A DNA stretch of 64,000 nucleotides from Gramella sp. Hel_I_59. GTDB lineage: Bacteria; Bacteroidota; Bacteroidia; Flavobacteriales; Flavobacteriaceae. The position numbers and the translations under genes are program-made. A model generated the notes under the pieces. That model ran no database searches, was not told the origin of the DNA, and was given only the letters and a program-made list of their open reading frames with translations. The stretch is from positions 1,302,001 through 1,366,000 of the forward strand of contig NZ_VFME01000001.1 in the NCBI RefSeq assembly GCF_006714895.1. The letters are read 5' to 3'. This document shows, piece by piece, positions 54,947-64,000 of the stretch. Within the stretch, counting starts at the first letter, position 1; every line of letters starts with the position of its first letter.

Positions 54947-56016
54947 TGCAGATTAAAGAACTTCAGAAGGAAGCATTGCAACTATTGCAGAACCTCATCA
55001 GGACCCAATCTTTTTCAGGGGAAGAAGATAAAACTGCAGACTGGCTTGAACGATGGTTTACAGACCACAATATTCCGCATCAGCGAAGCCTCAATAATGT
55101 CTGGGCGACCAGTAAGCATTTCGATGATACAAAACCAAATCTGTTGCTGAATTCACATCATGACACGGTAAAACCAAATTCAGCTTACACCAGAGATCCT
55201 TTCAAGGCAAAAATTGAGAATGGTAAATTATATGGTCTTGGTAGCAATGATGCTGGTGGATGCCTTGTTTCTCTGTTGGCTACATTCACATACCTTTATT
55301 CTGAAGAGAATTTAGGTTATAATATCATTTTCGCCGGAACCGCGGAAGAGGAGATCAACGGAAAGAATGGGATTGCAGAACTATTACCAAAATTACCGAA
55401 GATAGATGTTGCGATTGTTGGCGAACCAACCCTGATGAATCTTGCAGTAGCTGAAAAAGGTCTTATCGTTTTCGATGCCGTAGTAAAAGGAACTCCTTCG
55501 CATGCGGCTCATCCAAATACTGTTAACTCGATCTATAAAACTGCGAGAGTTCTAAACTGGTTCGAAAACTTTAAATTAGAGAAGGTCTCAGAGAGTCTGG
55601 GAGAAGTGAAAGTGACGGTCACGCAGATCAAGGCTGGAAGTCAGCATAATGTAGTGCCCGCTAAGACGCATTTGGTGATAGATGTTAGGGTAAACGATAG
55701 ATATAGTAATGCAGAGATCGAGCAAATATTAAAAGAAAGAGCGCCAGTAGATGAGATCACTGCGAGAAGTTTAAGATTGAATTCGTCTTCGATCCCACTA
55801 GATCATGACCTTGTAAAAGCAGGAATAGAAATAGGGATGGAAACTTATGGCTCGCCAACACTTTCAGACCAGGCGATGTTGAGCTGTCCTTCACTAAAAT
55901 TAGGACCGGGAGATTCTACCAGATCACATTCGGCTGATGAATTTATTTATGTAAAGGAGATCGAAGAAGGTATTGAAAAGTATATAAAATTGCTTGAAAA
56001 AACACTTAGGAAATAA
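54946..56016 (+). CDS. argE: M20-family N-acylornithine/N-acylcitrulline deacylase
   Basis: This 356-residue metallopeptidase has zinc ligands in LLNSHHDTV, LGSNDAGG and GTAEEEINGKNG (catalytic Glu), and GEPTLMNLAVAEKG. It removes the acyl group; after ArgF' the substrate is N-acylcitrulline. It is coupled to argB. A REP-like hairpin lies in the 164-nt gap to argH. Confidence 0.9.
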   Translation: MQIKELQKEALQLLQNLIRTQSFSGEEDKTADWLERWFTDHNIPHQRSLNNVWATSKHFDDTKPNLLLNSHHDTVKPNSAYTRDPFKAKIENGKLYGLGSNDAGGCLVSLLATFTYLYSEENLGYNIIFAGTAEEEINGKNGIAELLPKLPKIDVAIVGEPTLMNLAVAEKGLIVFDAVVKGTPSHAAHPNTVNSIYKTARVLNWFENFKLEKVSESLGEVKVTVTQIKAGSQHNVVPAKTHLVIDVRVNDRYSNAEIEQILKERAPVDEITARSLRLNSSSIPLDHDLVKAGIEIGMETYGSPTLSDQAMLSCPSLKLGPGDSTRSHSADEFIYVKEIEEGIEKYIKLLEKTLRK

Positions 56017-56032
56017 TATCACTGAAATTGTT

Positions 56033-56067
56033 GCACTGAGCCTGTCGAAGTGCGACAAGCTCAGTGC
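56033..56067. repeat. REP-like palindromic element between argE and argH
   Basis: GCACTGAGCCTGTCG (56033-56047) and CGACAAGCTCAGTGC (56053-56067) pair at 14 of 15 positions around an AAGTG loop. The core (CACTGAGC..GTCGAAGTG) resembles a short repeat common in intergenic regions of Bacteroidetes and other bacteria, as I remember it. No T-run follows, so it is not a typical terminator. Confidence 0.7.
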
Positions 56068-56180
56068 AGCGATGGTAATAATGTTAGGCTGAAATTGTTC
56101 AACTTCTCATAAGATCTTGAATTCAGAAATTCAGCGAAGTCAAACCAGTTTAGAATAACGGATACTAAAAAATAAAAACT

Positions 56181-57458
56181 ATGAAACTCTGGGATAAAGG
56201 CATTTCAATAGATAAGCAGATCGAGAAATTTACCGTGGGAAACGATCGTGAACTCGATATGCATCTAGCTAAATATGATATACAGGCGTCCACAGCGCAC
56301 GCGAAGATGCTAGGGAAAGTTGGAATTCTGGAAGCACAGGAAGTAGATTTATTAGTTTCAGAATTGGAGCTATTGAACCAGCAACTCGAAAATGGTGAAT
56401 TTAAGATCGAAGAAGAATTTGAAGATGTGCATTCCAAAATCGAATACGAACTCACTTCCAAACTGGGAGATACTGGAAAAAAGATTCATACGGCCCGATC
56501 AAGGAACGACCAGGTTCTTGTAGCTCAACAATTGTATTTTAAAGAAAACCTGCTAGAGATTTCTGGAAAGACCAGGAATTTGATCGATGTACTTTTAAAC
56601 CTTGCAGAGGAACATAAGGAAAAATTGCTTCCCGGGTACACACATCTACAGGTGGCGATGCCTTCATCTTTTGGTTTATGGTTTTCAGCTTACGCAGAAT
56701 TATTAATTGATGATCTATACTTACTCGATGCCGGGCTAAAGATCGTGGATCAAAATCCGCTGGGTTCTGCTGCAGGATATGGCTCTTCATTTCCTATAGA
56801 CAGGGAATTTACCACCAAAGAATTAGGCTTTGCAACCCAGAAGTATAATGTTGTAGCTGCCCAGATGAGTAGGGGGAAATGTGAGCGCACGGTTACTTCC
56901 AATATCTCATCTCTTGCAAACACACTTTCCAGGTTCGCTATGGATATTTGCTTGTATATGAGTCAGAACTTTGATTTTATCACTTTTCCGGATGAGTTAA
57001 CAACCGGTTCCAGTATCATGCCGCACAAGAAAAATCCTGATGTTTTCGAACTCGTCAGGGGAAAATGCAATAAGCTGCAGGCAATCGCAAATGAAATGAT
57101 CCTGATCACTAATAATCTTCCAAGTGGATATCACAGGGATTTCCAGCTTATCAAAGAGAATAGTATTTATGCGGTAGAAACTATCAAAGAAATCCTGGAT
57201 GTTTTCACCTATTCCATCAGCAAGATCATTGTGAAAGATATCGATATCACGGACGAGAAATATAAATATCTGTTTACCGTAGACAGTATCAACGAACTTG
57301 TGATAGGAGGGAAGTCATTTCGGGATGCGTACAAGATCATTGGAGAACAGGTCCAAAATGACACTTATAAAGCTACCGAAGGCATGCAGCATACTCATTC
57401 CGGTAGTAAGGATAATCTTTCACTAAATATGATCAGGACAAAATTGCAGCAGTTATAA
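56181..57458 (+). CDS. argH: argininosuccinate lyase
   Basis: This is a 425-residue fumarase/aspartase-superfamily enzyme with the signature GSSIMPHKKNPDVFELVRGK and the catalytic region HTARSRNDQV. It releases arginine and fumarate. It is the last gene of the arg operon, separated from argE by 164 nt that contain the REP-like repeat, and convergent with leuB. Confidence 0.95.
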   Translation: MKLWDKGISIDKQIEKFTVGNDRELDMHLAKYDIQASTAHAKMLGKVGILEAQEVDLLVSELELLNQQLENGEFKIEEEFEDVHSKIEYELTSKLGDTGKKIHTARSRNDQVLVAQQLYFKENLLEISGKTRNLIDVLLNLAEEHKEKLLPGYTHLQVAMPSSFGLWFSAYAELLIDDLYLLDAGLKIVDQNPLGSAAGYGSSFPIDREFTTKELGFATQKYNVVAAQMSRGKCERTVTSNISSLANTLSRFAMDICLYMSQNFDFITFPDELTTGSSIMPHKKNPDVFELVRGKCNKLQAIANEMILITNNLPSGYHRDFQLIKENSIYAVETIKEILDVFTYSISKIIVKDIDITDEKYKYLFTVDSINELVIGGKSFRDAYKIIGEQVQNDTYKATEGMQHTHSGSKDNLSLNMIRTKLQQL

Positions 57459-57466
57459 AACGACAC

Positions 57467-57495
57467 GCCTCCTGAAAAATAAATTTCCAGGAGGC
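57467..57495. terminator. shared hairpin between convergent argH and leuB
   Basis: GCCTCCTG (57467-57474) and CAGGAGGC (57488-57495) form an 8-bp stem. No long T-run follows on either side, so termination strength is uncertain. Confidence 0.5.
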
Positions 57496-57521
57496 TACTG
57501 TCTACAAACATGAACTAAAAT

Positions 57522-58637
57522 TTAAATAATGGTCGTTTGCCCTAAACTCAGGTTTTCCTTATTTACAATATGATTTTCAGTGTCACTAATGACGCTTTCC
57601 AGAAAATCTCCAACCCTTTCGGTTGAGTAATGATTATCTTTATTAATGTCTATAGTACAAACATTAAGTTTTAAGCTTAGATCTACCGCCATCCTAACCG
57701 TTTCAGCTTCAGTTTTAAGTCCTAAATGATCAAGTAGCATCGCAGCAGAAAGTACAGAAGCCAAAGGATTTGCAACTCCCTGCCCGGCGGCCTGGGGATA
57801 TGATCCATGTATGGGTTCAAAAAGTGCATTTTCATTTCCTACGGAAGCAGATTCCAATAGTCCGATACTACCACCAATAACACTCGCTTCATCTGAAATA
57901 ATATCACCAAACATATTTTCGGTCAGAATCACATCGAATTGTCTGGGATTGAGGATCATTTGCATGGCTGCATTATCCACGAATAAGTAGTCCACTGCTA
58001 CTTCAGGGTACTCCTTAGCGATTTTAGTAACCGTTTTTCGCCATAAACGAGATGTTTCCAGCACATTAGCTTTATCTACCAGCGTTAATTTGTTCCTCCT
58101 TGTTTCCGCAGCTTTAAAAGCGAGGTGAGCTACGCGTTCAATTTCTTCTACGGAATAGGTGCAAAGATCTGAAGCGCTTTGACCGTCTTCAGAAGTGCTT
58201 TTCTCGCCAAAATATATTCCGCCGGTAAGTTCTCTGAAAATGATCATATCTGCTCCCTCAATATTTTCTCTTTTAAGCGGTGACTGGTGTATAAGACTTT
58301 CATGAGCTTTTACGGGTCTAATGTTAGCGAAAAGGCCTAATTCTTTTCTTAGGCGTAGCAAGCCCTGTTCCGGCCTTACTTTCGCTGAAGGATCATTGTC
58401 ATATTTAGGATCACCAATCGCCCCAAAAAGCACAGCGTCAGATCTTTTACAGAGTTCCAGTGTTGTCTCAGGCAATGGATCCCCCAACTTATCAATTGCT
58501 ACCGCGCCAACTTCAGCTTCTTCAAAATTGAACTCATGATCAAATCTATCTGCAACAGCCTTCAGCACTTTCATTGACTGCTGTGTTATTTCAGGACCAA
58601 TCCCGTCCCCGGGAAGTACAGCTATATTAAATTTCAT
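57522..58637 (-). CDS. leuB: 3-isopropylmalate dehydrogenase
   Basis: This 371-residue enzyme starts MKFNIAVLPGDGIGPEI, with FGAIGDPKYD, metal-binding TENMFGDIISDEAS and EPIHGSYPQAAGQGVANP. It oxidises 3-isopropylmalate to 2-oxoisocaproate. It is the last gene of the leu operon, 9 nt downstream of leuD. Confidence 0.96.
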   Translation of the reverse strand: MKFNIAVLPGDGIGPEITQQSMKVLKAVADRFDHEFNFEEAEVGAVAIDKLGDPLPETTLELCKRSDAVLFGAIGDPKYDNDPSAKVRPEQGLLRLRKELGLFANIRPVKAHESLIHQSPLKRENIEGADMIIFRELTGGIYFGEKSTSEDGQSASDLCTYSVEEIERVAHLAFKAAETRRNKLTLVDKANVLETSRLWRKTVTKIAKEYPEVAVDYLFVDNAAMQMILNPRQFDVILTENMFGDIISDEASVIGGSIGLLESASVGNENALFEPIHGSYPQAAGQGVANPLASVLSAAMLLDHLGLKTEAETVRMAVDLSLKLNVCTIDINKDNHYSTERVGDFLESVISDTENHIVNKENLSLGQTTII

Positions 58638-58646
58638 ACATTATTT

Positions 58647-59264
58647 TTATAAGGTTTCCTGTGGTACAGGTTCTATGGCTTTACGTTTCTGCTCAAATTT
58701 CTCAATAGCTTCCAACTTACTCGTTAGAAAATCTATATCATCATATCCATTGATCAGGCAGGTTTTTTTGTAGGGATCTATGTCAAAATGTTCTTTTTCA
58801 GCAGAACCTTCAATTTTTATAAATTGATTCTGAAGATCTATGATGAATTTTTCTTCCGGATCTTTCTCTACTGAAATAAGCAGCTTATGAAGAAAATCGG
58901 GACTTACCTGAACGGGAAGTAGTCCGTTATTTAATGCATTACCCTTAAAAATATCTGCAAAGTAACTGGACACAACAACTTTAAAACCATAAGCTTTTAT
59001 AGCCCAGGCGGCATGTTCACGGCTTGATCCACATCCAAAATTATTTCCGGCGATCAATATCGAACCTGAAAACCTATCCTGGTTTAATACAAAATCCTCA
59101 TTTGGATCTCCATTTTTATCAAATCGCCAGTCCTTAAAAAGATTTTCACCAAAACCAGCTTTGTCTGTCGCTTTTAGAAAACGAGCAGGAATGATCTGGT
59201 CTGTGTCTACATTTTCATCATCCAAAGGAACGGCGGTATCTGTAAGTGTTATAAATTTCTCCAT
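58647..59264 (-). CDS. leuD: 3-isopropylmalate dehydratase small subunit
   Basis: This 205-residue swivel-domain protein has the [11 protein letters not shown] and [21 protein letters not shown] motifs. With LeuC it isomerises 2-isopropylmalate. Its start shares one base with the leuC stop. Confidence 0.95.
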   Translation of the reverse strand: MEKFITLTDTAVPLDDENVDTDQIIPARFLKATDKAGFGENLFKDWRFDKNGDPNEDFVLNQDRFSGSILIAGNNFGCGSSREHAAWAIKAYGFKVVVSSYFADIFKGNALNNGLLPVQVSPDFLHKLLISVEKDPEEKFIIDLQNQFIKIEGSAEKEHFDIDPYKKTCLINGYDDIDFLTSKLEAIEKFEQKRKAIEPVPQETL

Positions 59265-60646
59265 TAGTTCAATGTTAGCGTATAATCTGAAATCTTTCCT
59301 GAAATAGCAGTCGCTGCGGCGGTCAATGGACTTGCCAGAATTGTCCTGGAACCGGGTCCCTGCCTTCCTTCAAAATTTCTATTACTGGTGGATACACAAT
59401 ATTCACCTTCCGGGATCTTGTCATCGTTCATTGCCAGACATGCCGAACATCCTGGTTGTCTTAAAGTAAAACCGGCTTCTTCAAATACCTTGTCCAGTCC
59501 TTCTTCCTTGATCTGTATGGCCACCTGCTGGCTTCCGGGAACGATCAAAGCATTTACATTTTCTGCTTTCTGTTTTCCTTTGATATAAGATGCCGCAACT
59601 CTAAAATCTTCAATTCTGGAATTCGTGCAACTACCAATAAAAATATAGTTGATAGGTTTATCAAGTAAAATTTCTCCCGGCTTGAAATCCATATAAGCTA
59701 AAGCCTTGGCATCGCTTTTATTTCCTTCCACAGGAATACTACCGGTGAGTTTAATGCCCATTCCCGGGTTTGTTCCGTAGGTGATCATGGGTTCTATGTC
59801 TTCAGCTTCAAACGAATATTCCTGGTCAAATTCTGCTTCCGGATCAGTTTTCAATATTTCCCAATATGCGGTCATTCTATCAAAATCAGCGCCTTTAGGA
59901 GCAAATTCTCTGCCTTCCACGTAATCTATCGTAGTTTGATCTGGAGCAATAAGGCCACCACGCGCTCCCATTTCTATACTCATATTGCAAACCGTCATTC
60001 GGCCTTCCATAGACATTTCTTCAAACACTTCTCCTGCGTACTCACAAAAGTATCCGGTACCTGAGTTTGTTCCCAGTTTACTTATAATGTACAGGATTAC
60101 ATCCTTAGGTAAAACTCCCTTCTTCAGTTTTCCATTCACATTCACCCGAAGTTTTTTTGGTTTTTCTACCAGTAGACACTGGCTTGCAAAAACCTGAGTT
60201 ACCTGGCTGGTTCCTATTCCGAAGGCAATCGTTCCAAAAGCGCCATGAGTAGAAGTATGGCTGTCACCGCAAACTATGGTCATGCCGGGCTGAGTGATTC
60301 CCAGCTCCGGGGCCATAACATGAACGATCCCATTATAGGGATGTCCCAGGCCATAAAGCGTAATATCGTTCTCTTCACAGTTCTGACTCAACTCCTTTAG
60401 TTGCTTTCTGGATAAAAGATCTCTGACCGGTAAATGCTGATCCTGGGTTGGCGTATTATGATCTGCCGTAGCCACGATCTGTTCCGGCCGAAATACGGGA
60501 ATGTTTCTTTCCTTCAACTCATTAAAAGCCTGAGGACTGGTCACTTCGTGTATCAAATGTTTATCGATATACAAAATGTCCGGCCCGTTAGGTATGCTTT
60601 CAACAACATGGGAGTCCCAAATTTTATCAAATAAAGTTTTCTTCAT
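59264..60646 (-). CDS. leuC: 3-isopropylmalate dehydratase large subunit
   Basis: This 460-residue aconitase-family protein has the 4Fe-4S ligands in [15 protein letters not shown] and [11 protein letters not shown], and the [23 protein letters not shown] segment. It lies 6 nt downstream of leuA and one base overlaps leuD. Confidence 0.96.
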   Translation of the reverse strand: MKKTLFDKIWDSHVVESIPNGPDILYIDKHLIHEVTSPQAFNELKERNIPVFRPEQIVATADHNTPTQDQHLPVRDLLSRKQLKELSQNCEENDITLYGLGHPYNGIVHVMAPELGITQPGMTIVCGDSHTSTHGAFGTIAFGIGTSQVTQVFASQCLLVEKPKKLRVNVNGKLKKGVLPKDVILYIISKLGTNSGTGYFCEYAGEVFEEMSMEGRMTVCNMSIEMGARGGLIAPDQTTIDYVEGREFAPKGADFDRMTAYWEILKTDPEAEFDQEYSFEAEDIEPMITYGTNPGMGIKLTGSIPVEGNKSDAKALAYMDFKPGEILLDKPINYIFIGSCTNSRIEDFRVAASYIKGKQKAENVNALIVPGSQQVAIQIKEEGLDKVFEEAGFTLRQPGCSACLAMNDDKIPEGEYCVSTSNRNFEGRQGPGSRTILASPLTAAATAISGKISDYTLTLN

Positions 60647-60652
60647 AATAAA

Positions 60653-61825
60653 TCAGGCAATTGCTCGTGAACTCTTTTTGAAGATATCCATGATTATATG
60701 AATATCAGTGTCTGCCACCTGTTTCTTAGCATCTGCAAAACTTAAGAACTCAAGGTAAACATGATCCAGTTCTATCTTAGTTAGATCATAACCCATTTTT
60801 TTAGCTTTGTAAGCAAGCGCTGCTCTACCACTACGGGCAGTTAAAACAATAGCCGACTCGGTGACCCCGACATCGGCTGGATTAATGATTTCATATGTTT
60901 CTCTATTCTTGATGACGCCATCCTGGTGAATCCCAGAACTATGAGCAAATGCGTTGGCACCCACGATTGCTTTGTTTGGCTGTACGTACATACCCATCTC
61001 TCTCGAGACCATATTACTGGTGTCGTACAACAACTGCGGATTAATATCTGTATTCAAATCAAGATATGGATGTTGTCTTAAGATCATGACGACCTCTTCC
61101 AAGGCCGTATTTCCAGCACGTTCTCCTATCCCATTGATGGTGCATTCTATTTGCCTGGCTCCATTGGTAATACCGGCAATTGCATTTGCAGTAGCCAGTC
61201 CAAGGTCATTATGGCAATGGCAGGAAATGATCACATTCTCGATCCCAACCACATTTTCTTTTAAGTATTTTATCTTTCTGCCATATTCTTCTGGTAAGCA
61301 ATATCCTGTTGTATCTGGAATATTTATAACGGTAGCACCGTTTTTCACAGCTTCGGTACAAACTTTTGCCAGGAATTCATTTTCAGTTCTTCCAGCATCT
61401 TCCGCATAGAATTCAACATCGTCCACGAAGCTTTTAGCATAAGCTACGGCTTCACCAGCTCTTTCGATAATCTCTGGACGACTGGACTTGAACTTATATT
61501 TAATATGAGAGTCTGAAGTTCCAATTCCTGTGTGAATTCTGGGCTTTCGGGCATATTTGAGCGCATCTGCAGCAACCTTGATGTCGTTTTTTACGGCGCG
61601 GGTAAGTCCGCAAACCGTCGCATTTTTTACGAGTTTTGAGATTTCGGTAACAGATTGAAAGTCGCCAGGACTTGAAACCGGGAAACCTGCTTCAATAACA
61701 TCAACACCAAGTTCATCGAGTCGTGCAGCGATCTTCTTCTTCTGTTCCGTATTCAATTTGCAGCCGGGGACTTGTTCTCCGTCCCTCAATGTAGTGTCAA
61801 AAATTTCTACCTTTTCAGTACGCAT
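60653..61825 (-). CDS. leuA: 2-isopropylmalate synthase, short form
   Basis: This 390-residue enzyme has the DRE-TIM start [16 protein letters not shown], the metal ligands in [14 protein letters not shown] and the [10 protein letters not shown] signature. It is about 130 residues shorter than the E. coli enzyme and lacks the C-terminal LeuA dimer (leucine-binding) domain, so direct leucine feedback is not expected. Homocitrate/citramalate synthase relatives are similar, but the leuCDB genes next to it decide the call. It is the first gene of the leu operon. Confidence 0.93.
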   Translation of the reverse strand: MRTEKVEIFDTTLRDGEQVPGCKLNTEQKKKIAARLDELGVDVIEAGFPVSSPGDFQSVTEISKLVKNATVCGLTRAVKNDIKVAADALKYARKPRIHTGIGTSDSHIKYKFKSSRPEIIERAGEAVAYAKSFVDDVEFYAEDAGRTENEFLAKVCTEAVKNGATVINIPDTTGYCLPEEYGRKIKYLKENVVGIENVIISCHCHNDLGLATANAIAGITNGARQIECTINGIGERAGNTALEEVVMILRQHPYLDLNTDINPQLLYDTSNMVSREMGMYVQPNKAIVGANAFAHSSGIHQDGVIKNRETYEIINPADVGVTESAIVLTARSGRAALAYKAKKMGYDLTKIELDHVYLEFLSFADAKKQVADTDIHIIMDIFKKSSRAIA

Positions 61826-61973
61826 GTGAGATTTATTTTGCTTTATCTTTAACTAATGTATCAGTCTCACTACAAGTTTTCTGGTCACAGTCTCAACATG
61901 TTACAGTAATTAAAACGAAGGAAAAAGTACATAACTAACTGAATCACAAAGAACTAGTAAACCTGCTTTTACA

Positions 61974-63518
61974 ATGACCAATGATCTAACCGAAAATCTG
62001 TTTTCTTTAATCAAATCCTTATCTGCTTCAGAAAAAAGACAGTTTTCGCTTTATGTTGGAAGAATTGGGGTGAATTCAGACTCAAAATTCCTGAATTTAT
62101 ATAAAGTAATTTCAAAACAGAAAAAATACAATGAAGCTGAAATTCTTGAAAATACCAGTATTACGAAGCTTCAGCTTTCCAACGTCAAAACGCATCTATA
62201 CAAGCAGCTTTTAATTTCTCTAAGGCTCAATCCAGCACACCAGAGTATTCCGGTTCAAATTCGGGAACAACTTGATTTCGCCTATATCTTATATCACAAA
62301 GGTTTATATAAGCAGAGCTTAAAGTTGCTGGACAAAGTGAAGTTGCTGGCACTAAATTTTGAAGAGAAGAACCTTGCTTACGAAGTTCTGGAGCTTGAGA
62401 AGATCATAGAGTCGCAGTATATCACCCGGAGTATGAATAACAGGGCAGATATACTTATTCGTCAAACCCGAGAGATCAGTGCGCTAAATTCATTGTGGGG
62501 AGATCTATCGAATCTTTCTTTGGAATTATATGCAATATTTTTAAAACAGGGCTATTGCCGTACTGAAGAAGAAGCAATTTCCATCAAGGAATATTTTAAA
62601 AAGCAACTTCCCGATTATACATTTTCAGAGCTTGGTTTTCGAGAGAAATTATGGGTTTATAAATCCCATATGTGGTATAGTTTTTTAATTCAGGATTTTT
62701 TGGGCTGTTACCGCTATTCGATGAAATGGAAAGAACTTTTCGTAGAATATGATCATATGATTCCCGTGCATCCTGTTTCTTATTTAAAAGGTAATCATTA
62801 CCTGTTGGAATCACTGTTTTATTTAAATCATACAGAGCTTTTTGAAAAGACTTTAATACAATTAGAAAGTTCTTTAAGAGATGCACAGATCCCACATAAT
62901 GATAATATTGCTGCACTTTCTTTTCTCTACGTCTATTCCAATAAACTGAATTTAAAGTTTATGAAAGGGGAGTTTGGAGATAACCAGGAGCTCGTCAAAA
63001 AGATCACAGATAAGATCACAAAATTTAAGGGCAGGTTGGATGAGCACCACATAATGGTATTTTACTACAAGATCGCCTGTTTGTACTTTGGGGATGGGGA
63101 TAATAAAAAGTGTATTGCTTTTCTAAAAAAGATCATCACTAATAAATCACTGGGAATGCGGGAAGATCTTATGTGTTTCTCTCGAATTCTCAATCTTGTA
63201 GCACATTATGAGGCCGGGCTCGATTATCATCTGGATCATCTTGTGAAATCCACCTACAAGTTTCTTATTAGAATGAACGATCTGCATGAAGTTCAGAAAG
63301 AGATGATCAAATTCTTGAGAAAGCTACCGGATGTTTCTCCTCTGGATATTAGAGATGAATTCAAGAAATTACATGCTGTTCTCAAAGTTTTCGAGCAACA
63401 TCCTTATGAAAGAAGGGCTTTTTTATACCTGGATATCATTAGCTGGCTGGAAAGTAATATTGAAAATGTTCCAGTAAAAACTATCATTCAGCAAAAAACT
63501 GCCGCATCTTCGCGTTAA
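61974..63518 (+). CDS. uncharacterised helical-repeat protein
   Basis: This 514-residue cytoplasmic protein has no signal peptide or membrane segment. It is leucine- and lysine-rich and predicted almost all-helical, with TPR-like spacing (LDFAYILYHKGLYKQSLKLLDKVKLLA, then FYYKIACLYFGDGDNKKCIAFLKKII). The N-terminus, LFSLIKSLSASEKRQFSLYV, resembles many Bacteroidetes proteins without known function. It is divergent from leuA and lies 8 nt before the EamA gene. Confidence 0.7.
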   Translation: MTNDLTENLFSLIKSLSASEKRQFSLYVGRIGVNSDSKFLNLYKVISKQKKYNEAEILENTSITKLQLSNVKTHLYKQLLISLRLNPAHQSIPVQIREQLDFAYILYHKGLYKQSLKLLDKVKLLALNFEEKNLAYEVLELEKIIESQYITRSMNNRADILIRQTREISALNSLWGDLSNLSLELYAIFLKQGYCRTEEEAISIKEYFKKQLPDYTFSELGFREKLWVYKSHMWYSFLIQDFLGCYRYSMKWKELFVEYDHMIPVHPVSYLKGNHYLLESLFYLNHTELFEKTLIQLESSLRDAQIPHNDNIAALSFLYVYSNKLNLKFMKGEFGDNQELVKKITDKITKFKGRLDEHHIMVFYYKIACLYFGDGDNKKCIAFLKKIITNKSLGMREDLMCFSRILNLVAHYEAGLDYHLDHLVKSTYKFLIRMNDLHEVQKEMIKFLRKLPDVSPLDIRDEFKKLHAVLKVFEQHPYERRAFLYLDIISWLESNIENVPVKTIIQQKTAASSR

Positions 63519-63526
63519 ATTCAGAT

Positions 63527-64000
63527 ATGACCGCACCAAAGTCTACCAATATTTCGAATATTCTAATGCTCAACCTGGCGGTGTTGCTTATAAGCACATC
63601 CGGAGCCTTGGGTCGTTATATCACATTAGATCCCATAATTACCATTTTCTATCGCTGTGTTTTGGCAGCTGTGATATTTTATGCCTATTGCAAGTGGCAG
63701 GGAATAAGCCTGAAAATCGCTTCGAGAAAAGATGTTCTTAAAGTGATTTCTGGAGGACTGCTTATGGGTGCTCACTGGGTGACTTATTTCTATTCCCTTA
63801 AATATTCCAGCGTTGCCATAGCTTTATTATCCTTATTTACATATCCGGTTATCACTGCGTTTCTGGAGCCATTATTATTTAAAACCCGATTCAATAAGAT
63901 TCATGTTGCACTGGGATTTTTAGTGCTGTTCGGGGTATATTTTCTTAGTCCCGATTTCGATCTGGAGAATAACTCATTTATAGCCGTACTCTTCGGAATT
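63527..64000 (+). CDS. EamA/DMT-family transporter, 3' end cut by window edge
   Basis: The ATG at 63527 opens a frame that stays open for 158 codons to the window end. The protein has successive hydrophobic helices and the EamA repeat features AVLLISTSGALGRYITLDPIITIFYRC and GGLLMGAHWVTYFYSLKYSSVAIALLSLFTYPV. It is probably a metabolite exporter or permease; the substrate is unknown. Confidence 0.88.
   Translation, partial: MTAPKSTNISNILMLNLAVLLISTSGALGRYITLDPIITIFYRCVLAAVIFYAYCKWQGISLKIASRKDVLKVISGGLLMGAHWVTYFYSLKYSSVAIALLSLFTYPVITAFLEPLLFKTRFNKIHVALGFLVLFGVYFLSPDFDLENNSFIAVLFGI

Noticed and set aside
61826..61973. Possible leucine leader peptide upstream of leuA on the minus strand
   Set aside because: The only candidate ORF has three scattered Leu in 15 residues, and there is no terminator hairpin or -7 box spacing like the ilv and arg leaders.

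Overview
The window looks like the chromosome of a marine flavobacterium, probably Gramella/Christiangramia or a close relative. The basis is AT-rich DNA, a SusC/SusD pair, many lipoprotein signal peptides, Bacteroidetes-type -7 boxes (TAnnTTTG), a Nudix-fold sugar regulator, B12-dependent ribonucleotide reductase, and N-succinyl-type arginine genes. The genus is an inference. I saw no rRNA, tRNA, CRISPR, transposase or prophage.

Layout. 1-6202: galT and galK (minus strand), a Nudix-type regulator, a Tat-exported TIM-barrel isomerase and a secreted GH5-like glycosidase; two near-identical operators link them. 6277-8832: class II ribonucleotide reductase. 9196-25609: a complete starch/maltodextrin locus. 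The minus strand carries susC, susD, susE and an archaeal-type GH13 amylase; the plus strand carries a LacI regulator, MFS transporter, beta-phosphoglucomutase, maltose phosphorylase and two more GH13 enzymes. 25735-28672: pfkA, gapA and a BadF-type kinase; a copy of the sus-locus operator precedes pfkA. 28813-31565: an RsbRD-type histidine kinase and the YifB/ComM ATPase. 31679-36371: a tightly coupled operon of a DUF2891 lipoprotein, an NRAMP-like transporter lacking the metal ligands, and 5-oxoprolinase pxpABC. 36625-40849: two uncharacterised proteins, a two-component pair and a GNAT-nitrilase fusion.

41207-63518 is amino-acid biosynthesis: ilvD-ilvB-ilvN-ilvC-ilvA, then GNAT-argG-argC-proC-argD-argF'-argB-argE-argH, then convergent leuA-leuC-leuD-leuB, then an uncharacterised helical protein and the start of an EamA transporter.

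The most interesting signals lie in the two gene-poor gaps in front of the ilv and arg operons. The ilv gap encodes a 17-residue peptide with nine Ile/Val/Leu residues, followed by a hairpin and a clear terminator. The arg gap encodes two Arg-rich mini-ORFs in the same frame, separated by a single TAG and bracketed by a long hairpin. The ilv leader and the first arg leader both start exactly 4 nt after a -7-like box and both begin Met-Ile-Ser-Ile, so they may be translated from leaderless or near-leaderless transcripts. These look like ribosome-mediated attenuators and could stand in for ArgR-type control.
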